Assembly (NCBI GenBank): GCA_029861705.1
Contig: JAOTYW010000003.1
Coordinates: forward strand, 1 to 35,154
Reading direction: 5' to 3'
Source of the DNA: Flavobacteriaceae bacterium
GTDB taxonomy: Bacteria > Bacteroidota > Bacteroidia > Flavobacteriales > Flavobacteriaceae
Length of the DNA: 35,154 nucleotides
Made by a program: the position numbers and the translations under genes
Notes under the pieces: model-generated
Told to the model about the DNA's origin: nothing
Database searches by the model: none
What the model saw: only the letters and a program-made list of their open reading frames with translations
Shown: positions 28,912-35,154 of the stretch, in pieces
How positions within the stretch are numbered: position 1 is the stretch's first letter
Layout: each line of letters opens with the position of its first letter

Positions 28912-29943
28912 ATGCAACTGTACAACACATTAAGCGCGAAAGAACGAAGAGCACTTATAGAAGAAGCAGGGGAGGACAGACTCACTATTTCATTCTATAA
29001 ATATGCTCATGTGGGAAATCCCGAAATCCTTCGCAATCACTTGTTTATTCATTGGAACACGCTAGATGTTCTTGGCCGTATCTACGTTGCCAAAGAGGGC
29101 GTTAATGCGCAGTTGTCAGTACCTGCTGGAAATTTTGACGCATTCAAATCACATTTGGACAGCATTAGCTTTTTAGAAGGGGTAAGGCTAAATATTGCGA
29201 TTGAACAAGACAATATGTCTTTCCTAAAATTGAAAGTAAAGGTGCGACATAAAATTGTTGCGGATGGACTGAATGATGCGGCCTTTGATGTCACCAAAAA
29301 AGGGCAGCATGTTAATGCCCGTGAATTCAATGAACTTATTGAAATGGAAGAGGCTATAGTGGTAGATATGAGGAATCACTATGAAAGTGAGATCGGGCAT
29401 TTCGAGAATGCTATGACTCCGGACGTGGACACATTCAGGGATTCGCTGGATATCATTGAAGAGCAGTTAGCCGAGCATAAAGAGAATAAAAAACTCGTAA
29501 TGTATTGCACAGGTGGTATACGATGTGAAAAGGCCAGTGCCTATTTCAAGCACAAGGGATTCAAACAAGTATATCAACTGGAAGGAGGCATCATTGAATA
29601 TACCAGACAAGTGAGGTCTCAGGAACTCGACAATAAATTCATTGGTAAGAACTTTGTTTTTGATCACAGACGTGCAGAACGAATTTCAGAAGAGGTCATT
29701 GCGCAATGCCATCAATGTGGTCAGGGATGCGACACACATGTTAACTGCGCCAACGAAGCTTGCCATCTCTTGTTTATCCAATGTGAGGCTTGTGCCACTA
29801 AAATGAATGACTGTTGCTCGGAAGAATGCATGGAAGTGATTGCCCTTCCAGAGAAAGAACAGAAAGCGTTGAGACGTGGCAAGGAAGTAAGTAATAAGAT
29901 CTTTAAAAAGGGGCGTTCCAAAGTGCTGAAATTTAAAAAATAA
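28912..29943 (+). CDS. trhO: tRNA uridine-34 hydroxylase / rhodanese-domain protein TrhO (YceA)
   Basis: ISFYKYAHVGNPEILR; rhodanese motif YCTGGIRCEKASAY; Cys-rich C-terminus. Confidence 0.95.
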   Translation: MQLYNTLSAKERRALIEEAGEDRLTISFYKYAHVGNPEILRNHLFIHWNTLDVLGRIYVAKEGVNAQLSVPAGNFDAFKSHLDSISFLEGVRLNIAIEQDNMSFLKLKVKVRHKIVADGLNDAAFDVTKKGQHVNAREFNELIEMEEAIVVDMRNHYESEIGHFENAMTPDVDTFRDSLDIIEEQLAEHKENKKLVMYCTGGIRCEKASAYFKHKGFKQVYQLEGGIIEYTRQVRSQELDNKFIGKNFVFDHRRAERISEEVIAQCHQCGQGCDTHVNCANEACHLLFIQCEACATKMNDCCSEECMEVIALPEKEQKALRRGKEVSNKIFKKGRSKVLKFKK

Positions 29944-30053
29944 ACTCAGCTTGAAACGCATCTTAAGATCACATCTTCTAATGCGTGATGGGAATCCTTC
30001 GAACCCGCAAAAAATGCTATCTTTAGCCTATAGTAAAATATGAACCTTGTTCA

Positions 30054-30076
30054 TCAAAAAATCTCAGATTTTTTGA
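30054..30076. repeat. 11-bp perfect inverted repeat with 1-nt centre in the ricT leader
   Basis: TCAAAAAATCT-C-AGATTTTTTGA. Confidence 0.9.
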
Positions 30077-30095
30077 ATGAATCAATATAAAAAAT

Positions 30096-31259
30096 ATGGG
30101 TTGTAACAATTGTTCAACCGCAAAGGATGGACAGCCCAGGGGTTGCCGTAATAACGGTACATGCGGATCCGATGGCTGCAATAAACTGACGGTATTTGAT
30201 TGGCTTTCAAATATGTCTTTGCCAGATGAAAAGATGGCATTCGACTGTGTGGAAATTCGCTTTAAGAATAGCCGTAAGGAATTCTTTAGAAATTCTGAAA
30301 ACTTACCCCTTTCCATTGGAAGCGTTGTTGCCACTCAGGCTAAAACTGGTCATGACGTTGGCATAGTGACCCTTACCGGAGAATTGGTACGTATCCAAAT
30401 GAAACGCAAGAAGGAGGATGCTACAGACGAAGAGCTCCCCAAGATCTACCGATTGGCGACACAAAGGGATATAGATAAATGGCAAAAATGTCGGGGCCAG
30501 GAAGACGAGATCAAAAAGCGATCCAGGGAAATGGCCATTATCCTCGGTTTGGAGATGAAAATTTCCGATGTAGAATTTCAGGGGGATGGCTCAAAAGCTA
30601 CATTCTACTATACAGCGGAGGATCGGGTAGATTTCAGGCAGCTTATAAAAGATATGGCCAAGGCTTTTGGTATCCGGATCGAAATGCGTCAGATTGGGTA
30701 TCGTCAGGAAGCACAACGTTTGGGTGGTATCGGATCTTGTGGGCGGGAATTGTGTTGCAGCACATGGCTGACAGATTTTAGATCAGTTAGTACGGCCTCA
30801 GCACGCTACCAGCAATTGTCACTTAATCCACAAAAATTGGCCGGGCAATGCGGTAAGCTTAAATGCTGTCTAAACTATGAATTAGATCTTTACCTGGAAG
30901 CCCTTAAAGATTTCCCATCTTCTGACACAAAACTCAAAACTGAAAAAGGATTAGCGTTTTGTCAGAAAGCAGATATTTTCAAGGGAATGATGTGGTTTTC
31001 CTATAGAGACGACCCTTCAAATTGGCACAGGCTTTCCCAAGATCAAGTGAAAGAGATCCTGGAGATTAATGGCAGGGGAGATAAGAAGGTAGCGAGCCTG
31101 GAAGAATATGCTGTGGAAAATGTCAGCAGTGAGAATCTGTTGTTTGAGAATGCAGTGGGTCAGGATAGCCTGACTCGTTTTGATAGACCGAAACGTTCGC
31201 GGAATCGAAAAAAGAGAAGAACAAGGAAAAACCGCAATAAGCAAACACGGAATGCGTAA
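30096..31259 (+). CDS. ricT: PSP1-domain regulatory iron-sulfur protein RicT (YaaT family)
   Basis: QRLGGIGSCGRELCCSTWL and KLAGQCGKLKCCLNYE; Cys-rich N-terminus. Confidence 0.93.
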   Translation: MGCNNCSTAKDGQPRGCRNNGTCGSDGCNKLTVFDWLSNMSLPDEKMAFDCVEIRFKNSRKEFFRNSENLPLSIGSVVATQAKTGHDVGIVTLTGELVRIQMKRKKEDATDEELPKIYRLATQRDIDKWQKCRGQEDEIKKRSREMAIILGLEMKISDVEFQGDGSKATFYYTAEDRVDFRQLIKDMAKAFGIRIEMRQIGYRQEAQRLGGIGSCGRELCCSTWLTDFRSVSTASARYQQLSLNPQKLAGQCGKLKCCLNYELDLYLEALKDFPSSDTKLKTEKGLAFCQKADIFKGMMWFSYRDDPSNWHRLSQDQVKEILEINGRGDKKVASLEEYAVENVSSENLLFENAVGQDSLTRFDRPKRSRNRKKRRTRKNRNKQTRNA

Positions 31260-31725
31260 AGTGATCATACTTTGTATACTCATTGCAGGATGTACAAAAG
31301 GTTTGCTGTACTCCTCATATCAAGCTGTTCCAACTGCAGGTTGGGATAAGAACGATCGTATGTTATTTGAATTCACAAGTGCTGATTCCGTAGGATTGCA
31401 CAATTTATTCATTACGATCAGGAATGACGAGTCCTTTCCATATAGCAACCTCTTCCTGATTTCAACGATCACCTTTCCGGGAGGAAATCAATTACAAGAC
31501 ACTCTTGAATATACTATGGCAGAACCAGATGGCCGATGGCTTGGTTCCGGCATGGGAAGTGTGAAGGAAAACAAATTATGGTATAAGGAGAACATCGTTT
31601 TTCCTGAGAATGGCGTATATAGGATACATATAGCCCATGCCATGCGCCATAATGGCGAAGAATCAGGAATTGATAAATTACAGGGCATAACGGATGTAGG
31701 TCTGGAAATTGAAAAAGTAGAATAG
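31252..31725 (+). CDS. gldH: Gliding motility lipoprotein GldH
   Basis: MRKVIILCILIAGC lipobox; YPYSNLF-type GldH core (NDESFPYSNLFLISTITFPGG); overlaps ricT end, followed by PBP1A. Confidence 0.9.
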   Translation: MRKVIILCILIAGCTKGLLYSSYQAVPTAGWDKNDRMLFEFTSADSVGLHNLFITIRNDESFPYSNLFLISTITFPGGNQLQDTLEYTMAEPDGRWLGSGMGSVKENKLWYKENIVFPENGVYRIHIAHAMRHNGEESGIDKLQGITDVGLEIEKVE

Positions 31726-31728
31726 GGA

Positions 31729-34071
31729 ATGGCAAAGCAAAAACTTACAGCACAGTTTAGTGAGTTCAGAAAATTTATAAAGGCGTTTTGGATCTTTTTC
31801 GGTAGCTGTGTTCTGGCCGCCTTGTTAATATTCCTTTTGGCCGGCTGGGGCGCGTTTGGTCCAATGCCTACTTTTGAGAGACTAGAGAATCCCCAAACCA
31901 ATCTGGCTACAGAAATTGTTTCTTCCGATGGGGAGACACTCGGAAAATTCTATTTAGATGATAACCGGACGCCCATAGCCTATGAAGATCTTCCTAAAAA
32001 TCTGACCCGGGCTTTGATCGCTACAGAAGATGCGCGGTATTATTCCCATTCCGGGATTGATGCACGCGGCTTTATGAGAGCCGTTTTTTTTCTCGGTACA
32101 AGGGGAGGGGCAAGTACCATATCTCAACAATTGGCAAGACAACTTTTTGTTGGGATTCGATCTAAAAACAAATTACAGGCACTTCGCCAAAAAGTCAAGG
32201 AATGGGTTATTGCAACGAGACTGGAACGCAACTACACCAAAGAAGAGATCATAGCTATGTATATGAACATCTATGATTTTGGTAATAATGCAGATGGAAT
32301 TCGTTCCGCTTCTAGAATTTACTTTGGGAAAGAACCGCTTGAGTTGAAAACAGAGGAGTCAGCTGTCCTGATAGGGATGCTCAAAAACTCTTCTCTTTAT
32401 AATCCGCTCCGCCGTGAAGAAATGGTGCTGGACCGCCGGAATACTGTGTTATCTCAAATGGCTAAGTATGAATACATTAATGAAAATGAGAAGGATTCCT
32501 TAATCAGTCTGAAGATGGATATCAACTACAATCCGGAATCGCACCGGGAAGGGTTGGCTACTTATTTTAGAATGTATCTGCAACGTTTCTTAAATAAATG
32601 GATTGCTGAAAATCCTAAACCTGTGGTGGGAGACGAGGATGCAAAATGGAATATTTACCTGGACGGACTCAAGATCTACACAACGATCGACTCCAGAATG
32701 CAGGCTAATGCCGAAGAAGCAGTTACTGCCCATATGAGAAAACTGCAGGCAGAATTTTTTGTTCAAAATACGAGGGAGAGGAATCCTACTACGCCCTTCC
32801 TTGATATTACCCCGGAAGAAACCGAAAATATTATAGAACGCGCAATAAAGAACTCCGAACGCTGGAGGAAAATGAAGGCCGCCGGCGTATCAGAAAAAGA
32901 GATCCGTGACTCCTTTCTGGAAGAAACAGAGATGACAGTTTTCGACTGGAACAGGGAGACACAAGAAAAGGATACCATTATGACCCCGATGGATTCTATT
33001 CTCTATTACAAAACACACCTAAGGGCATCTATGATGTCGATGGAGCCGCAAACAGGGCATGTCAAGGCCTGGGTGGGCGGCGTGAATTACACGCATTTTC
33101 AGTATGATAATGTGATCCAGGGTGCGCGGCAGGCGGGTTCTGTTTTCAAACCTTTTGTTTATGCAGCTGCTATAGATCAATTGCGGTATTCCCCTTGTGA
33201 TTCCTTGCCGGATCTGCAGTATTGTATTGAAGCCGAAAAACACGGAAACCCTGAACCCTGGTGCCCAAAGAATGCCAATGGCCGTTATTCAGGAAAGAAT
33301 TTTACCCTCAAACGCGCTCTGGCAAATTCGGTGAATACGATTACAGCTCGACTTATTGATGAAGTAGGGCCAAAACCCGTAGTCTCTATTGTCAAGAATC
33401 TGGGTCTGACAAGTGAGATCCCGGAAGTACCTTCCATTGCCCTTGGAACACCCGATTTTAATGTATATGAAATGGTGGGGGCCTACGGCACATTTGTAAA
33501 TGAAGGCGTCTATGTTAAACCTGTAATGGTAACCCGGATCGAAGATCGTAATGGTACCGTATTATACGAATATGTTCCGGAGACCCGTGATGTGTTGAGC
33601 AAGGATGTCGCGTATACCATGCTAAATTTAATGGAAGGAGTTACCCAGGGAGGTTCCGGTACACGGTTGCGGCATTCCTGGAGAAAGAATGACCCATTAT
33701 ACAAAGAGATCATTACTGGATATCCCTATGAATTTACTAATCCAATTGCTGGAAAAACGGGTACAACACAGAATCAGAGTGATGGTTGGTTTATGGGAAT
33801 GGTTCCCAATCTGGTAACAGGTGTTTGGGTAGGAGGTGATGATCGGGCGACGCATTTTAAATCAATTGCATATGGCCAGGGAGCTTCGATGGCTTTACCT
33901 ATTTGGGCCTTATATATGCAAAAGAATTATGAAATAGAGGAATTAGGAGTCTCTAAAGGGGAGTTCACTAAGCCGGGTTCTTTAAGTATTCGTGTAGATT
34001 GCTCGCTGATAGAGGAAGATGCAGAAAAAAAAGAGAAGCTCGAAGATGACCTTGAAGATCTGGATTTTTAA
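31729..34071 (+). CDS. Penicillin-binding protein 1A (bifunctional transglycosylase/transpeptidase)
   Basis: ATEDARYYSHSGID and GGASTISQQLARQL (GT51); GSVFKPFVYAAAID, SVN and AGKTGTTQNQSDGWF (transpeptidase). Confidence 0.97.
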   Translation: MAKQKLTAQFSEFRKFIKAFWIFFGSCVLAALLIFLLAGWGAFGPMPTFERLENPQTNLATEIVSSDGETLGKFYLDDNRTPIAYEDLPKNLTRALIATEDARYYSHSGIDARGFMRAVFFLGTRGGASTISQQLARQLFVGIRSKNKLQALRQKVKEWVIATRLERNYTKEEIIAMYMNIYDFGNNADGIRSASRIYFGKEPLELKTEESAVLIGMLKNSSLYNPLRREEMVLDRRNTVLSQMAKYEYINENEKDSLISLKMDINYNPESHREGLATYFRMYLQRFLNKWIAENPKPVVGDEDAKWNIYLDGLKIYTTIDSRMQANAEEAVTAHMRKLQAEFFVQNTRERNPTTPFLDITPEETENIIERAIKNSERWRKMKAAGVSEKEIRDSFLEETEMTVFDWNRETQEKDTIMTPMDSILYYKTHLRASMMSMEPQTGHVKAWVGGVNYTHFQYDNVIQGARQAGSVFKPFVYAAAIDQLRYSPCDSLPDLQYCIEAEKHGNPEPWCPKNANGRYSGKNFTLKRALANSVNTITARLIDEVGPKPVVSIVKNLGLTSEIPEVPSIALGTPDFNVYEMVGAYGTFVNEGVYVKPVMVTRIEDRNGTVLYEYVPETRDVLSKDVAYTMLNLMEGVTQGGSGTRLRHSWRKNDPLYKEIITGYPYEFTNPIAGKTGTTQNQSDGWFMGMVPNLVTGVWVGGDDRATHFKSIAYGQGASMALPIWALYMQKNYEIEELGVSKGEFTKPGSLSIRVDCSLIEEDAEKKEKLEDDLEDLDF

Positions 34072-34087
34072 CTTCGCATTATAAGCT

Positions 34088-34789
34088 ATGATAAATAAGA
34101 CTGTCAAAAACGTGTCGGAGGCACTGCAAGGGGTTGAAGATAGTATGACCTTCATGCTGGGTGGCTTCGGATTATGCGGAATCCCTGAAAATGCAATTGG
34201 TGAATTGGTCCGCTTGGGTATAAAAGACATTACATGCATTAGCAATAATGCAGGGGTGGATGATTTCGGCTTGGGCTTCCTGCTTCAAAATCACCAAATA
34301 AAAAAAATGATCTCTTCCTATGTTGGAGAGAACGATGAATTTGAACGACAAATGCTAAGTGGTGAACTGGAAGTAGAGCTAACTCCTCAAGGCACTTTGG
34401 CTGAAAAGTGTCGCGCTGCCCAGGGAGGTTTTCCTGCCTTTTACACACCTGCCGGATTTGGCACTGAAGTAGCCGAAGGAAAAGAAACTCGTGAATTTAA
34501 CGGTAAAATGTACGTCCTGGAACCTGCCTATAAGGCCGATTTCGCTTTTGTGAAGGCCTGGAAAGGTGATGAAGCAGGCAACCTTATCTTTAAGGGCACT
34601 GCACGCAATTTTAATCCTTGTATGTGTGGTGCAGCGACAATCACTGTGGCTGAGGTTGAAGAATTAGTTCCTGCCGGCGCACTTGATCCCAATCAGATTC
34701 ATATTCCCGGAATATTCGTTCAACGAATTTTTCAGGGAGCCCGGTATGAAAAGAGAATTGAGCAACGAACGGTACGTCCAAAAGAATAG
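34088..34789 (+). CDS. scoA: 3-oxoacid CoA-transferase subunit A
   Basis: [44 protein letters not shown]. Confidence 0.95.
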   Translation: MINKTVKNVSEALQGVEDSMTFMLGGFGLCGIPENAIGELVRLGIKDITCISNNAGVDDFGLGFLLQNHQIKKMISSYVGENDEFERQMLSGELEVELTPQGTLAEKCRAAQGGFPAFYTPAGFGTEVAEGKETREFNGKMYVLEPAYKADFAFVKAWKGDEAGNLIFKGTARNFNPCMCGAATITVAEVEELVPAGALDPNQIHIPGIFVQRIFQGARYEKRIEQRTVRPKE

Positions 34790-34794
34790 CAAGT

Positions 34795-35154
34795 ATGCTG
34801 GATAAAAATGGTATAGCAAAGCGAATTGCACGGGAGGTTAAGGACGGATACTATGTTAACCTCGGAATTGGTATTCCTACCCTTGTAGCCAATTTTGTGA
34901 GAGAAGATATTCAGGTTGAATTTCAAAGTGAAAACGGAGTGCTGGGTATGGGCCCTTTTCCCTTTGATGGGGAAGAAGATGCAGATATCATTAACGCGGG
35001 CAAGCAAACGATCACGACCTTGGCCGGAGCCTCTTTTTTTGATTCGGCTACCAGCTTTAATATGATCAGGGGACAGCATGTAGACCTCACTATTTTAGGA
35101 GCCATGGAAGTGGCTGAAAACGGGGATATAGCTAACTGGAAAATACCTGGAAAA
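34795..35154 (+). CDS. scoB: 3-oxoacid CoA-transferase subunit B (partial, runs off right edge)
   Basis: Translated from ATG 34795: [34 protein letters not shown]...[18 protein letters not shown] catalytic motif. Confidence 0.95.
   Translation, partial: MLDKNGIAKRIAREVKDGYYVNLGIGIPTLVANFVREDIQVEFQSENGVLGMGPFPFDGEEDADIINAGKQTITTLAGASFFDSATSFNMIRGQHVDLTILGAMEVAENGDIANWKIPGK

Noticed and set aside
1-35154. Mobile elements, CRISPR, tRNA/rRNA, toxin-antitoxin or defence islands
   Set aside because: No transposase, integrase, phage, repeat-spacer or RNA-gene signature seen; gene content is core-type throughout.

Overview
This window is a chromosomal segment from a flavobacterium-like Bacteroidota. 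It is almost entirely protein-coding, with no rRNA, tRNA, CRISPR array, transposase, integrase or prophage signal that I could see. From left to right it contains: a partial DUF2064/TIGR04282-type transferase; a patatin; a PaaE-like ferredoxin reductase; a DUF5687 membrane protein with an ABC ATPase; the T9SS/gliding lipoprotein SprE/PorW; a bactofilin; an F-type ATP synthase block (atpZ, AtpI-like, atpB, E, F, H, A, G); an envelope cluster (flippase, dut, TPR, DUF4292, EnvC-like); an aldo/keto reductase; a thioesterase; an HU-CCDC81/SPOR protein; dprA; trpS; plsC; an ECF sigma factor with a membrane-anchored beta-barrel protein and a small lipoprotein; recA; trhO; ricT; gldH; PBP1A; and scoA with partial scoB. 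I do not see a clearly new multi-gene defence or mobile system. The leads most worth checking are: (i) a strong hairpin plus U-run between atpE and atpF; (ii) a protein joining a predicted cytoplasmic HU-like domain, one TM helix and a SPOR domain; (iii) an ECF sigma gene next to a protein with an anti-sigma-like N-terminus, TM helix, long linker and C-terminal beta-barrel; (iv) an orphan + strand terminator between recA and trhO that implies an unannotated transcript; (v) an 11-bp inverted repeat in the ricT leader; (vi) an aldo/keto reductase whose conserved N-terminus lies upstream of any ATG/GTG/TTG. Family calls come from reading translated sequence by eye; no database search was run.
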